The position numbers and the translations under genes are program-made. From positions 1-64,000 of the forward strand of contig NZ_JADKYB010000030.1 in NCBI RefSeq assembly GCF_016918855.1: a stretch of DNA of 64,000 bases, given 5' to 3'. Position 1 is the first letter of the stretch. Every line of letters begins with the position of its first letter. Origin of the DNA: Actinacidiphila acididurans (GTDB lineage: Bacteria; Actinomycetota; Actinomycetes; Streptomycetales; Streptomycetaceae). The notes under the pieces are model-generated. The model was not told the origin of the DNA. It saw only the letters and a list, made by a program, of their open reading frames with translations, and made no database searches. Shown here piece by piece: positions 1-8,143 of the stretch.

Positions 1-557
1 TCCTGGTGGCGGGGGCAGAAGTAGTGGAGCTTGTGCCAGCCCGTGTCAGGCAGCTTCTCCACCACGTACTCGGACGCCGTGTCGCCGCAGATGCCCTTGG
101 TGTTCCGAAAGTCTTCCTCGTCCCGCCTGGCCTGATCGGCGAGCTGCGCTGCGGTCGCGCCGGTCCACGGACGGCTGCGGTACGGGCGGGTGCGCGGCGC
201 GGCACAGACCTGCAGCAGGTTGTCGTAGCTACGGGGCTGGGCGTCCGGCGGCACGTACCGCGGGGCGTCGTTCCTGATCAGCTTATCCAGGCGTTCCCCG
301 TAGGTACGGGTCTTGCCGAGAGCCTGCCGGATCAGCGTCCACTGCGCTACCGCGTCGTCCGGGGGAGCGGTGACGACTGCGTAGGCGAAGGCGAGCAGCA
401 GCGCCCGCGTGTCGGCGTCGGCTCGGCCGTCGGCGTAGATCCGCTGGGCGTCCTGGTAGAAGCGGTCGCCGCGGCTTCCGCCACCGTCGCCGTCCTTGCG
501 TTTCCGCTTCGGCCCGGGCGGGGCCTGGTGGACCTCGGCGAGGTGCAGGGCGCTCAC
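1..557 (-). CDS. hypothetical protein, C-terminus off window
   Basis: An open frame runs leftward from a GTG at 557 without a stop to the window edge, giving at least 185 residues. The GTG overlaps the TGA of the upstream gene (GTGA), the arrangement used throughout this operon, so the start is well supported. The protein begins MSALHLAEVHQ, has a basic patch (PKRKRKD) near residue 20 and is otherwise a soluble alpha-helical protein. The visible end, DTGWHKLHYFCPRHQ, has one Cys-x-x-His that could begin a metal site. I do not recognise the family. It is incomplete at the left edge. Confidence 0.72.
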   Translation of the reverse strand, partial: MSALHLAEVHQAPPGPKRKRKDGDGGGSRGDRFYQDAQRIYADGRADADTRALLLAFAYAVVTAPPDDAVAQWTLIRQALGKTRTYGERLDKLIRNDAPRYVPPDAQPRSYDNLLQVCAAPRTRPYRSRPWTGATAAQLADQARRDEEDFRNTKGICGDTASEYVVEKLPDTGWHKLHYFCPRHQ

Positions 558-1234
558 CGGTGCCCCCCTTCCCACGGTCCGGCCGGCCGCCAGCTTGACC
601 CGTCGGAGGTGATGCGGGGCTTCCTGGACGGGTCGACGGCCAGCCACCGGTCCTGGTAGGCCAGGACGATCGGCAGGCAGTGCCGGCGGGTGTGGAACAC
701 CGCGGTGTTCGAGCCGAGGTCGGGGCGGATCAGGTTGTCGCCGCTGAACAGGATGCTGTGTTCGCGTGGGGTGACGATGTGGCCGCAGCCGTGGCACATG
801 CCGTGGGTGAGGCGCATCTCGAACTCGATGCGCTGTGCCTCGACGGCCATCACGCGGTCCGCGAACACTTCCGCGCATGGGGGGAGTTCCCCGCACTGGC
901 GGCACACGGAGTAGTGCTCGGGCAGGATCACCCAGCCCGCGTCGGCGGGGACGATGCCGCCGCGGGTGCCGGTCTCGGTCTTGTTGTCGTACTGGACGGA
1001 CAGCCACATCGGCCGGGCCGTCCAGGTGGGGATGTCGGGGCGGCCGGCTTCCTCCCATGCCTGTTCGTCCTCGTCCCGCCAGTTCCCCCGGTTCAGGTCT
1101 TCCAGGCTCACGACGCGGAAGGCCGCCTTGCCCCAGATGACGAGCATCCCCGGGGTGAGGGCCGTGGTGAGCGCCTGCTCGGTGTCGGGCTGGTCGGACG
1201 TCCACTGCTCGTAGGACCGGATCGCGCGGAGCAT
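554..1234 (-). CDS. hypothetical protein with Cys4 cluster
   Basis: Protein of 226 residues with no family I recognise. The centre contains CRQCGELPPC and then CHGCGH, four or more cysteines placed like a structural zinc site. The start is taken as the ATG at 1234, which shares its A with the TGA of the upstream gene (TGATG), rather than the in-frame GTG at 1249: a GGAGGG Shine-Dalgarno lies inside that extra stretch at the correct distance from 1234. It sits in a tightly overlapping leftward operon, so it is probably translated by coupling. Confidence 0.72.
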   Translation of the reverse strand: MLRAIRSYEQWTSDQPDTEQALTTALTPGMLVIWGKAAFRVVSLEDLNRGNWRDEDEQAWEEAGRPDIPTWTARPMWLSVQYDNKTETGTRGGIVPADAGWVILPEHYSVCRQCGELPPCAEVFADRVMAVEAQRIEFEMRLTHGMCHGCGHIVTPREHSILFSGDNLIRPDLGSNTAVFHTRRHCLPIVLAYQDRWLAVDPSRKPRITSDGSSWRPAGPWEGGHR

Positions 1235-1965
1235 CAGGGCTCCCTCCACCAGCGCAGGCCCTCGGGCTCGACCGGTTCGGGGTCGCCGTCCTGGGCACGG
1301 AGTTCACGGTTCCAGCGGGCCACAGCGTCGGCAGCGTGCTCCCGGGCGGCCGTTTCCATCTTCGAGGTGAGGTAGCGCCAGTTGCCGTGGAGCCAGACGG
1401 TGCCCCAGGCGTCGTCGCCGGGCCACAGGCGGCGGTCGCTGATCGCATCGATCGCGGCGAGGGTGTCGCGGGCCTGGTCGATGGCCTGGGCGCGCACGGA
1501 CGCGCTGATGGTGAGGTCGCACAGGCGGCGTACGGCGTCGACCTGGGCGTGGGCGTTGACGGACTGGGCGCGGACGCGGTTCTCGCTGGCCTGCGCCCGC
1601 AGGGTCGCTGCCTGTGCCTGGAGGAGGGCGGCCTGGGCGTCCGCGCGGTCGGCGTCGGCCTCGTGTGCGTGCCGGGTCGCCGTACGCAGCTCGGCACGGA
1701 GCCGGTCCACAGTCGTGGGTTTCGCCTGGCCCGTCAGGATCCGCTCGTACTCCGCCTTACGGGCCAGGCAGTCCCGGCAGGTGACGGTGGCGCCGGCGTC
1801 GAGTTCGCCCTGGGGTACGGAGCGGCCGCAGATGGCCTGGCCGTGGATCCACGCCTCGGCGCGGTCGTTCCAGGACAGGACGGCCAGGTGGGCGTCTTGC
1901 GGCTCGCCCGGGAGGAGTTCGGGTCCGACGGTGACGAGGTAGCGGCGTGTACGGTCGCGGTCCAC
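1234..1965 (-). CDS. hypothetical coiled-coil protein with CxxC
   Basis: Protein of about 243 residues, unknown function. The N-terminal part holds a CRDCLARK motif that may bind metal. It is followed by a long Ala/Arg/Gln-rich helix (around residues 95-150, AALLQAQAATLRAQ) typical of a coiled coil, and a Trp-rich end (GLRWWREP). The open frame extends much further upstream but there it only shadows the next gene. The likely start is GTG 1965, seven bases after GAGGAGG; GTG 1971 is too close to that site. Confidence 0.7.
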   Translation of the reverse strand: MDRDRTRRYLVTVGPELLPGEPQDAHLAVLSWNDRAEAWIHGQAICGRSVPQGELDAGATVTCRDCLARKAEYERILTGQAKPTTVDRLRAELRTATRHAHEADADRADAQAALLQAQAATLRAQASENRVRAQSVNAHAQVDAVRRLCDLTISASVRAQAIDQARDTLAAIDAISDRRLWPGDDAWGTVWLHGNWRYLTSKMETAAREHAADAVARWNRELRAQDGDPEPVEPEGLRWWREP

Positions 1966-1967
1966 GC

Positions 1968-2606
1968 TCACGCCTCCTCGGTGGCGTCGGCGGGCGCGCC
2001 CGGCACCGTGTGGCCGGCCTCGGTGAGGAGCTGGAGCAGCGCGCACACGTCCACGGACGAGGTGTTGGCGTGGTCGTACGCCCACTGGCCGACGACCCGC
2101 AGGACGCTGTCCCGTTCGGCCTCGGCCTTCATGCGGGCGCCGTGCGGCGTGATCCCGTTCCGGCGTTGGATGGTTACGGCGTAGGAGTCCCAGGGAGCGT
2201 CGCTGCCGCGGAGGTCGAAGGACACGGAGGGGCGGGCCTTCAGTTCCATCTCGACGTAGTTCTTGGCGTCGTAGCCGTCGAGGATGCCGCGCATCCCAGC
2301 CACCATGATTTTGATCATCTCGGTGGCGGGCTCCAGGTCCATCGTGGCGACGCCGTCCCTGATCGTGAGGGAACGCAGCATCGTGCCATCCACGAGGATC
2401 TCTGCGGCCAGGTCGCCGAGCCCGTCTACGGCGTTGAGGGCGGCCAGCGGGAAGTTCGGGCCAGAGGCGTCGCGGGGCCCCCACTCGTCCCAGGTGTCGC
2501 GCAACGCGGTCTCGATCGCCGTACGGGCCTGCTTCCGCCGGGCTTCCTTCTTCTGGTGATCCAGCGTCTCGTCGACCTGCGGAATGGTGTCGGTGGTGTC
2601 GGGCAT
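1968..2606 (-). CDS. hypothetical protein
   Basis: Protein of 212 residues, predicted soluble, with no recognised motif. The first 40 residues are charged (HQKKEARRKQARTAIE) and probably helical; the rest is mixed alpha/beta. The ATG at 2606 follows AAGGAGG by seven bases and is preferred over the overlapping GTG at 2612, which would lie almost on the ribosome site. The same AAGGAGGCGTGA arrangement occurs at the next gene downstream, suggesting these neighbours share a translation-coupling layout. Confidence 0.68.
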   Translation of the reverse strand: MPDTTDTIPQVDETLDHQKKEARRKQARTAIETALRDTWDEWGPRDASGPNFPLAALNAVDGLGDLAAEILVDGTMLRSLTIRDGVATMDLEPATEMIKIMVAGMRGILDGYDAKNYVEMELKARPSVSFDLRGSDAPWDSYAVTIQRRNGITPHGARMKAEAERDSVLRVVGQWAYDHANTSSVDVCALLQLLTEAGHTVPGAPADATEEA

Positions 2607-2608
2607 GG

Positions 2609-3481
2609 TCACGCCTCCTTGGCGGGCAACTGGTCGGCAGCGGGCAGGGCCAGGGCGGCGCGGAGGTCGGCGGCCGCGCGGGTGGCGGATTCCCGGATGC
2701 GGTCGAACTCGCGGGCGCGGCGTTCCATCTCCTTGCGGGACTCGGTCAGGGCTTTCTGGCCGAGGACGAAGGCGCGGAGGGCGCTGGCGGCGTCGGGAGC
2801 ACTGAGCCGGTCGTGCCAGGTCTCGGTGTCGAGGCGCTCGCCCAGGGCCTCCTCCAGGAGGTCGAGGAGTTCCAGGCGCTTCACGGTTCGGGGGTTCACG
2901 GCGTGGGCGTTGAGTTCACGGCGCAGTTCCTGCTCGCGCCGGTACGCCTGGTTGACGAGGTCGGTGCGGACCTTACCCAGGGAGTTGGTGCGCACCGTCT
3001 CGGTGTTCTTCAGCAAGGTGACGAGCAGAGGGATGTCGATGCGGGGCTCCCGCTCGGCCGGCTTCACCACCGTCTTGAAGCGGCGGCCGCGGCCGGAGGG
3101 CACCATGAGGCCCCAGCCGGCCGGGAGGTCGTCGGGTCCGGCGATGGACAGGTGGGGGACGACGAGCCAGAACGCCGTGGAGTACGGCCACCAGGCTTCG
3201 GCCTTCGCCGGGTCGTTCAGTTCGCGGAGGAAGTCCGACCTCGAGGTCTTCAGTTCGCACACGTCGATGCGGCCGGCGCCGCGGGACTGCCACAGGCCGA
3301 TGTGGACGACGTCGGCGCGCCGGTTGCTGCCGGGGGCGGTGACCTCGGTCAGGTAGATCGCTCCGGCCCCGGCGACGGAGGTCTGGTCGTCGGGCTTGAT
3401 GAAGTGCGCGTGCAGCAGTTCCTCGAGCTGCTTGGTCGGGCCCTTCCCGGACGCCTCGGGTTCGGTGACGGTGGTGGTCAT
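2609..3481 (-). CDS. PD-(D/E)XK-like nuclease-fold protein (MmcB-like)
   Basis: Protein of 290 residues. Residues 55-110 carry the signature of the restriction-endonuclease fold: RADVVHIG (Asp57), then VCELKTS with Glu76 and Lys78, then a strand WLVVPH. This matches the D...ExK pattern of MmcB-type DNA repair proteins. The C-terminal half is a long charged helical region (residues 190-285) that may be a coiled coil or DNA-binding arm. Start is ATG 3481, overlapping the upstream TGA. I infer a DNA-acting role such as end processing or repair; cleavage activity is not shown. Confidence 0.62.
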   Translation of the reverse strand: MTTTVTEPEASGKGPTKQLEELLHAHFIKPDDQTSVAGAGAIYLTEVTAPGSNRRADVVHIGLWQSRGAGRIDVCELKTSRSDFLRELNDPAKAEAWWPYSTAFWLVVPHLSIAGPDDLPAGWGLMVPSGRGRRFKTVVKPAEREPRIDIPLLVTLLKNTETVRTNSLGKVRTDLVNQAYRREQELRRELNAHAVNPRTVKRLELLDLLEEALGERLDTETWHDRLSAPDAASALRAFVLGQKALTESRKEMERRAREFDRIRESATRAAADLRAALALPAADQLPAKEA

Positions 3482-3849
3482 GCCGGGCGGTCCTCTCCGT
3501 CGTCGGTGGTGGGGTTCGGGTCGGTGGCGCGGCGGTTGGCGGCCCAGTTCGGGTCGAGGCGGGGCGCGGGCATGCGGACGGCGGGGGAGCGTTGCACGTT
3601 GCGGGCTTCCTGCCAGGAGCGGCGGTTCGCCATCGAGCGGCGCGGGTGGACGGTGAGCATCCACGCGACCGCGGCCAGGCCGACGGCCTGGGCGGCCCAC
3701 CAGGCCGGCCCGTGCGGGCCGAGGTCGCGGTCCTCAGCCCACGCGAGGAGGCGCTGCCCGGGCCGTACACGGCCGAGCAGGTACCCGGCGGCGACCGCCC
3801 AGGCGAGGAGGGCGGCTTCGCCGGAGGCAAGCCAGCGCAGGACGCTCAC
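3478..3849 (-). CDS. small membrane protein
   Basis: Protein of 123 residues with two hydrophobic stretches that look like membrane helices: about residues 10-28 (ALLAWAVAAGYLLG) and 50-66 (AAQAVGLAAVAWML). The C-terminal 50 residues are polar, Arg/Asn/Pro-rich and probably cytoplasmic. No family is recognised. GTG start overlaps the TGA of the exonuclease-like gene upstream, with a weak GGAG seven bases before. Confidence 0.65.
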   Translation of the reverse strand: MSVLRWLASGEAALLAWAVAAGYLLGRVRPGQRLLAWAEDRDLGPHGPAWWAAQAVGLAAVAWMLTVHPRRSMANRRSWQEARNVQRSPAVRMPAPRLDPNWAANRRATDPNPTTDDGEDRPA

Positions 3850-4772
3850 TCGGAGGCTCCGACCATGAGGAGGAGGTGTTCCTGCCAGGCGGCTTCGGGG
3901 ACGCCGCGCCAGCGGGCGGTGGGGCTGGCCCAGCCGCAGGAGCAGGCCAGGGCCAGAGTGCCGTCGGCGGGGTGCTGCCAGGTGATGCGGTGGTCGCGGA
4001 TGGCCTGGGCGTGGTCAGGGCAGGCGTAGCCGGTGAGGATCGTGGGCCGCATCTGCACCCAGCCCTTTCCGGACCAGGCGGATGTGGCCGGGGGCCAGCC
4101 GGACATGTGGGCGATGACGTCGAACTCGTGCAGGCAGCCGGGGAACAGGCAGCGCCGCAGGGCGGGCGGGTAGGCGGTCGCCGCGTCGTACAGGGCCAGG
4201 GCCCATTCGGCGTCGCCGAGGGCGGTGTGGGCCTTGTCGGGGCCGGGCCTGGGGACGCCGATGGTGTTGGCCACGTCGTCGGTGGAGAACGGCATCTGCC
4301 ACATGGCGCCCTGCGCGCGGAGTCGGGCGGCGGCGAGGGTGACGGCGCACACGGGGCGGTAGTGCCACGGGTCCTTCCCTGCGCGGAACAGGTGGTGGAG
4401 GAAGGAGGCGTCGAAGTGCGGGTTGGAGCCGACCATCACGGTGCGCTGCAGGGTGTCGTGGATCTGCCAGGCGGCGTCCACGTAGCTGAGGGGGATCGGC
4501 TGGCCGCCGGTGAGGGTGGGTGTCATGTCGAGGGCGTCTTCGTCGTGGGGGACGACCATGCGGTCCCGGAACCGGGAGATGTCCAGGGCCTCGTCGTCGG
4601 CGTTCATCAGGTCCACCGAGGTGGGGCGGATCTGCCACAGGTGGCGGGTCTCCGTGCCATCAAGGTCGCGGCGGATCACGCCGACCTCCCACGCCATGTG
4701 GTACGTGGGGTTGGTTCCGGTGGTCTCCACGCCGGTCGCCGCGATGGGCAGCGCGCTGGCAGTGCCGGTCAT
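3846..4772 (-). CDS. DEDDh 3'-5' exonuclease-like protein, first Asp replaced
   Basis: Protein of 308 residues with the layout of DnaQ/RNase T-type exonucleases. Motif I reads GVETTG (residues 14-19), so Glu16 is present but Gly14 stands where the first metal-binding Asp is expected. Motif II is SNPHFDASFL (Asp121) and motif III is HTALGDAEWA (His182, Asp187). The C-terminal third adds cysteine/histidine clusters (CLFPGCLHEF, then YACPDH and ACSCGW) that suggest a zinc domain. With one of four metal ligands missing, activity may be lost or altered. The neighbouring PD-(D/E)XK-like protein suggests a DNA-processing cluster. ATG start overlaps the upstream TGA. Confidence 0.75.
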   Translation of the reverse strand: MTGTASALPIAATGVETTGTNPTYHMAWEVGVIRRDLDGTETRHLWQIRPTSVDLMNADDEALDISRFRDRMVVPHDEDALDMTPTLTGGQPIPLSYVDAAWQIHDTLQRTVMVGSNPHFDASFLHHLFRAGKDPWHYRPVCAVTLAAARLRAQGAMWQMPFSTDDVANTIGVPRPGPDKAHTALGDAEWALALYDAATAYPPALRRCLFPGCLHEFDVIAHMSGWPPATSAWSGKGWVQMRPTILTGYACPDHAQAIRDHRITWQHPADGTLALACSCGWASPTARWRGVPEAAWQEHLLLMVGASE

Positions 4773-5605
4773 TCGGTGATCCGGTGCTGTTCGGCGCAGT
4801 CGCGGTGTGCACGGACCAGGACGCCGCGGAGCCGGCCGACGAAGCGCATGCTGTCCCCGGGGGTGGGGGTGATGTCGCCGGGGCAGTAGATGCAGGCTTC
4901 GCCGTCCCGTTGGGCGGCGGTGAGGTCGTGTACGTCCGGCAGGTTGTACGGGTACAGCAGGAACGGTGCTGTCGCCTCCGGGGCCAGGGACGGCACCTTC
5001 GCGTCGGAGGTGTCGGAGGCGTCGGGGGCGTCGGAGGCCGGGGTGAAGGTGAAGTCGAAGGCGCCGACGACGCGGTCGCCGGCCAGGATCTGCCCGCCCT
5101 CGATCTTGGGGTCGGTGTCGATCACGACGTGCAGGGGCCGTCCTTCGGCGGTCGCGTGGGGGCGGGCGTGGGCGGCGATGGCGTCGGTCAGGTCGGGGGT
5201 GGTGTGGGCGGTGACGGTGAACGGAGCGGGGAGGGGTGTGCCGCGGCGTCCGCGGCGCCCGAGGCGGGTGTAGGTGATGGTGTAGGTGCCGGGGGTGATG
5301 TGGACGGGGCGGGGCGGGGTGTCCTCGTCCGGGTCGCTGATGTCGAACGGGTCCGGATCCGGGGCCGGCTCCGCAATGGTGGTGGGTGCGGGGACGGGTC
5401 GGACGTGCGGAGCGGCCTGCCCGGGGGAGGAGACCGCGGGGGCGGTGCCGCGGGGCTTGGCGTACGAGGGGATGATGCCGCCTTTGATGATGTCGACAGG
5501 GCGGCCGGACGCGGCGGCGGCCTGGAGGGCGGGCAGCACATCGGTGCGGCGCCAGCCGAACAGGCGGAAGGGCGCTCTGCGGCGCGGGGACGGGACGGTG
5601 GCCAT
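4769..5605 (-). CDS. hypothetical protein, proline-rich linker and C-terminal Cys site
   Basis: Protein of 278 residues, unknown function. A basic N-terminus (PSPRRRAPFRLFGWRR) leads to a long Pro/Asp-rich linker (about residues 65-105). A small beta domain follows (HITPGTYTITYTRL onward), and the end has CIYCPGD with HRDC, a likely zinc knuckle. ATG 5605 is the only reasonable start. It is the first gene upstream of the exonuclease-like gene, with which it overlaps by four bases. Confidence 0.66.
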   Translation of the reverse strand: MATVPSPRRRAPFRLFGWRRTDVLPALQAAAASGRPVDIIKGGIIPSYAKPRGTAPAVSSPGQAAPHVRPVPAPTTIAEPAPDPDPFDISDPDEDTPPRPVHITPGTYTITYTRLGRRGRRGTPLPAPFTVTAHTTPDLTDAIAAHARPHATAEGRPLHVVIDTDPKIEGGQILAGDRVVGAFDFTFTPASDAPDASDTSDAKVPSLAPEATAPFLLYPYNLPDVHDLTAAQRDGEACIYCPGDITPTPGDSMRFVGRLRGVLVRAHRDCAEQHRITE

Positions 5606-5622
5606 GGTACGGGGTGCTCCGT

Positions 5623-6249
5623 TCAGGACTGGGCGGTGGTGGTGTCGATCTGGGCGCGTACGGCCTCAATGAGCCCCCACGGGGGGATCCACAGGCCGAG
5701 GTTGCCGTTGATGCCGATGGGGGTGGTGAGGGGCCGGGCGTCGGCGATCTCCCAGTGCCACCGGTCCGGCTCGCCCCACGCCGCGCAGGCCGGGGTGCAG
5801 CCGTCGCCGGCGCGGTGGCAGCCGGTGATGCGGGCGGTGGCGATGACGGCGCGCCACGCCAGCGTCGGGGCCGGCGTGTAGAACCGGCTCGGCACGGCAT
5901 GGAGGGCGTTCCAGAAGTTCCCGGAGCCGCCGAGCTCGTCGAGGCGGATTGCGGCGTCCCGGGAGTACCGGACGATGTGCACGCCCCGCTGGGGCGCCTT
6001 GCTGGTGTGCAGGTAGATCTCGCCCCGGTGGTTGGTGCGGCGGGTGCGGTTCTCGATGGGCTTGAAGCCTTCGGCGATGGCGAACGCGAACGGCTGCTTC
6101 ACGGTCAGGGCGCGGATGCCGGACTGGCGTGCGCGTTCGGCGTTCGCCTGCTCGACGCAGTCCGGGGCCGTGCACTCCTCCAGCGGGCCTTTGTGCTCGG
6201 TGTCGCCGTGCCCGGCGGGGTGTGGCCCGTAGTGCGTGGTGGTGGTCAC
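5623..6249 (-). CDS. ASCH-domain protein
   Basis: Protein of about 208 residues. Residues 45-85 (IRALTVKQPFAFAIAEGFKP then IENRTRRTNHRGEIYLHTS) match the start of the ASCH domain, a PUA-like fold usually linked to RNA or modified-base binding: a basic strand, the 'GxKxxExR' turn and a later 'G...hhHxS' strand. A Cys pair (ECTAPDC) precedes the domain. The GTG at 6249 overlaps the TGA of the upstream gene and follows AAGGAGGAGG. The role in this element is unknown; ASCH proteins in phages have been suggested to act on nucleic-acid modification or translation. Confidence 0.68.
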   Translation of the reverse strand: MTTTTHYGPHPAGHGDTEHKGPLEECTAPDCVEQANAERARQSGIRALTVKQPFAFAIAEGFKPIENRTRRTNHRGEIYLHTSKAPQRGVHIVRYSRDAAIRLDELGGSGNFWNALHAVPSRFYTPAPTLAWRAVIATARITGCHRAGDGCTPACAAWGEPDRWHWEIADARPLTTPIGINGNLGLWIPPWGLIEAVRAQIDTTTAQS

Positions 6250-6554
6250 CGGCCGGTCACCTCCTCCTTGCTGGTGGGGGCCTGCCACAGCGGGCAGCCG
6301 GTGCAGATCGTGTCGAGGCGGTCAGGGCCGTCGGCGGCGCCACAGGACTCGGGCCAGCCGGGGTGCTCCGGGTAGGGGCCGGGCTCCGGCGGTTCGTAGT
6401 GGGTGCAGGTCTTGCAGGCGCGCACCTCTGGGTTGTGCCAGCAGCGGGCGATGTGCTGCTCGATGGCCTGCTTACGGGACCGGGAGCGGGTGCAGAACGG
6501 GCACTTGTAGCGAGTGACCTGTACGGGCACAGGCACGGGGAGTGCGGCGGTCAC
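6246..6554 (-). CDS. small Cys-rich zinc-finger-like protein
   Basis: Protein of 102 residues with several paired cysteines: CPFCTRSRSRKQAIEQH then IARC (a C2HC/C2H2-like finger at residues 18-39), then CKTCTHY and CTGCPLW. The pattern strongly suggests two structural zinc sites. The exact family is not recognised. GTG start overlaps the upstream stop, consistent with translational coupling. Confidence 0.68.
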   Translation of the reverse strand: MTAALPVPVPVQVTRYKCPFCTRSRSRKQAIEQHIARCWHNPEVRACKTCTHYEPPEPGPYPEHPGWPESCGAADGPDRLDTICTGCPLWQAPTSKEEVTGR

Positions 6555-7234
6555 CAGGGCTCACCGCCCTTGGGGATCCGGCCGTGGATCTCGTCGATCG
6601 ACAGGTCCGTGGTGTGCTCGGTGCGGGTCAGCGGCCCGTACTCGGAGATCACCTCGGAGAGCATCACGGCCTCGTTGTGCCTGTCGCCGTCGGCGAGCAG
6701 CCACAGGCCGCGGTCGTCGGTGGAGTACGGCAGCCACAGGCCGCCGTCACGGTCCGCGTACCAGTGCGCGGCGCTGTACTCGACGCCGTCCACCACGATC
6801 CGGGACTGGGAGCAGGCCGGGTCGTGCATCTCCGCCGAGAAGCAGCGGCAGACCGCCGCCTCCAGCTCGGCGACCCGGTCCCGCAGCGCCTGCGTTTCCT
6901 CCTCCTGCTGGGCGCGGTAGGTAAGGATCGCGGAGGCGAGCGCGGACTGGTGGACGTCGGTGTAGAACGCCTGCCAGCCGTCGCCGATCTCGTGCCGGGC
7001 GTGGTCCCGGGTGACGGTGAATGCGGACCAGGCGGCGGTGAACGCGGGGTCGTCGCTGTTCCTCAGCGCAATGAGCTGCTCGAGGTGGTCGCCGGAGGTG
7101 AGGCGGATGCACTCGCGGCAGTTCAAGCCGTCGGGGTGACCGGCACTGCGGCAGGGCCGGTAGCCGTCGGCGTTCAGATTGTGCTGGTCGGCGTGGTGAC
7201 CGCACAGGGTGCAGGTGGTGTTCTCCTCGGGCAC
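6551..7234 (-). CDS. hypothetical protein, N-terminal zinc motif and coiled coil
   Basis: Protein of 227 residues. The N-terminus has CTLCGHHADQHN and CRSAGH/CREC, a cysteine/histidine set typical of small zinc modules in actinophage accessory proteins. Residues 105-135 (QQEEETQALRDRVAELEAA) form a short coiled coil. The C-terminal part has WYADRDGGLWLPY, a compact beta-rich segment. GTG 7234 follows GGAG by eight bases. The strong hairpin just upstream makes this the first gene of a transcription unit or a read-through product. Function unknown. Confidence 0.66.
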   Translation of the reverse strand: MPEENTTCTLCGHHADQHNLNADGYRPCRSAGHPDGLNCRECIRLTSGDHLEQLIALRNSDDPAFTAAWSAFTVTRDHARHEIGDGWQAFYTDVHQSALASAILTYRAQQEEETQALRDRVAELEAAVCRCFSAEMHDPACSQSRIVVDGVEYSAAHWYADRDGGLWLPYSTDDRGLWLLADGDRHNEAVMLSEVISEYGPLTRTEHTTDLSIDEIHGRIPKGGEPW

Positions 7235-7271
7235 AGGCGAGGCTCCGTTCGTATGCGGCGGCGGTGTGGGT

Positions 7272-7306
7272 GCTCCCCCGCCCGAGGGGGGTTCGGGCGG
7301 GGGAGC
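7272..7306 (-). terminator. strong GC hairpin (terminator-like)
   Basis: Perfect 14-bp inverted repeat GCTCCCCCGCCCGA / TCGGGCGGGGGAGC with a 7-base loop. It lies between the stop of the 7359 gene and the start of the 7234 gene. No U-run follows, which is usual for Streptomyces terminators. It could end or attenuate the leftward transcript from the 8756-8785 promoter. Confidence 0.7.
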
Positions 7307-7358
7307 GGCCGGGTCCCGTCCCCACGGGCCAGCCAGTCAGCGGGTCAGGCGGTGGAGG

Positions 7359-7820
7359 TCAGTTCTCCCAGCCGCGGGCGACGTCGTAGGCGCGGCGCAG
7401 GGCCGAGGCGAGGGGGAGACGCTGCGCCTCCGGTACACGCACGTCCGCGCAGCGCATGTCACCGTCGCCGAAGTCCTCCTGGACGCCGACCAGGAAACCG
7501 TCACCGTCGGGGGTGAGGGTGAGGCCGTCGAGCACCCACCTCTGCGCGGTTCCGTCCGGCCAGTGCGGCACGTGCTGCCATGGCCGGGTGACGGGCTGCT
7601 CCAGGGCGTCGAGCAGGGCGGGCAGGTCGGTGGTGGTGATGCCGATCTCCGTGGCGTTGGCGTGGCTCTTGGTCGCGCGGATCATCACCTCGGCGCGGCC
7701 CGGGCCTTCGCGGAGGCCGGCGGGGATGACGGTGAGCGTCGTGCCGGTGCTGTCGGTGTAGTCCCAGGGTTGCGGGGTGAGTTCGGCGGTGGCGATGCGG
7801 GTGGCGTCGCGGAAGTCCAC
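7359..7820 (-). CDS. hypothetical protein
   Basis: Protein of 153 residues, rich in beta strands and acidic, without recognised motifs. The pattern of short strands (TLTVIPAGLREG, AEVMIRATK, GFLVGVQEDF) suggests a small all-beta fold. GTG 7820 is the most upstream plausible start. It is the last gene before the hairpin at 7272-7306 in the transcript from the 8756-8785 promoter. Function unknown. Confidence 0.64.
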   Translation of the reverse strand: MDFRDATRIATAELTPQPWDYTDSTGTTLTVIPAGLREGPGRAEVMIRATKSHANATEIGITTTDLPALLDALEQPVTRPWQHVPHWPDGTAQRWVLDGLTLTPDGDGFLVGVQEDFGDGDMRCADVRVPEAQRLPLASALRRAYDVARGWEN

Positions 7821-7842
7821 GGGGTTCCGTTCGGGTTGGCGG

Positions 7843-8124
7843 TCAGTTGAGCTGCGGTGCGGTGATCAGGGGGTGCGGTTCGAGGGAGACCCAGTCGCAG
7901 CCGCCGCGCGCGTGTACGGCCCCGTCCTCGTCCTGCCACGCCCCGTCGATGTCGAAGGGGATCGACCGGGCGGCCTCGGCGAACGGGCCCTTCGCAACGT
8001 CCTTCGAGGCGAAGACGCCGAGGACGGTGCCGCCTTCGTGGTCTTCACCAGAGGAGAGGACCCAGACGACCGTCCCGGCCGGCGCGGCGCTGTTGCTCCG
8101 CTGGAGGCGTTCGATGTTCGGCAC
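7843..8124 (-). CDS. small hypothetical protein
   Basis: Protein of 93 residues beginning MPNIERLQRS. The GTG at 8124 follows an AAGGAG site by eight bases, which picks it out of a much longer open frame that otherwise shadows the neighbouring gene. Strands such as GTVVWVLSSGEDHEGG and TVLGVFAS suggest a small beta domain that may sense or display a ligand. No family recognised. It lies in the same leftward unit as its neighbours. Confidence 0.66.
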   Translation of the reverse strand: MPNIERLQRSNSAAPAGTVVWVLSSGEDHEGGTVLGVFASKDVAKGPFAEAARSIPFDIDGAWQDEDGAVHARGGCDWVSLEPHPLITAPQLN

Positions 8125-8143
8125 GGGGTCAGCTCCTTGTGGT

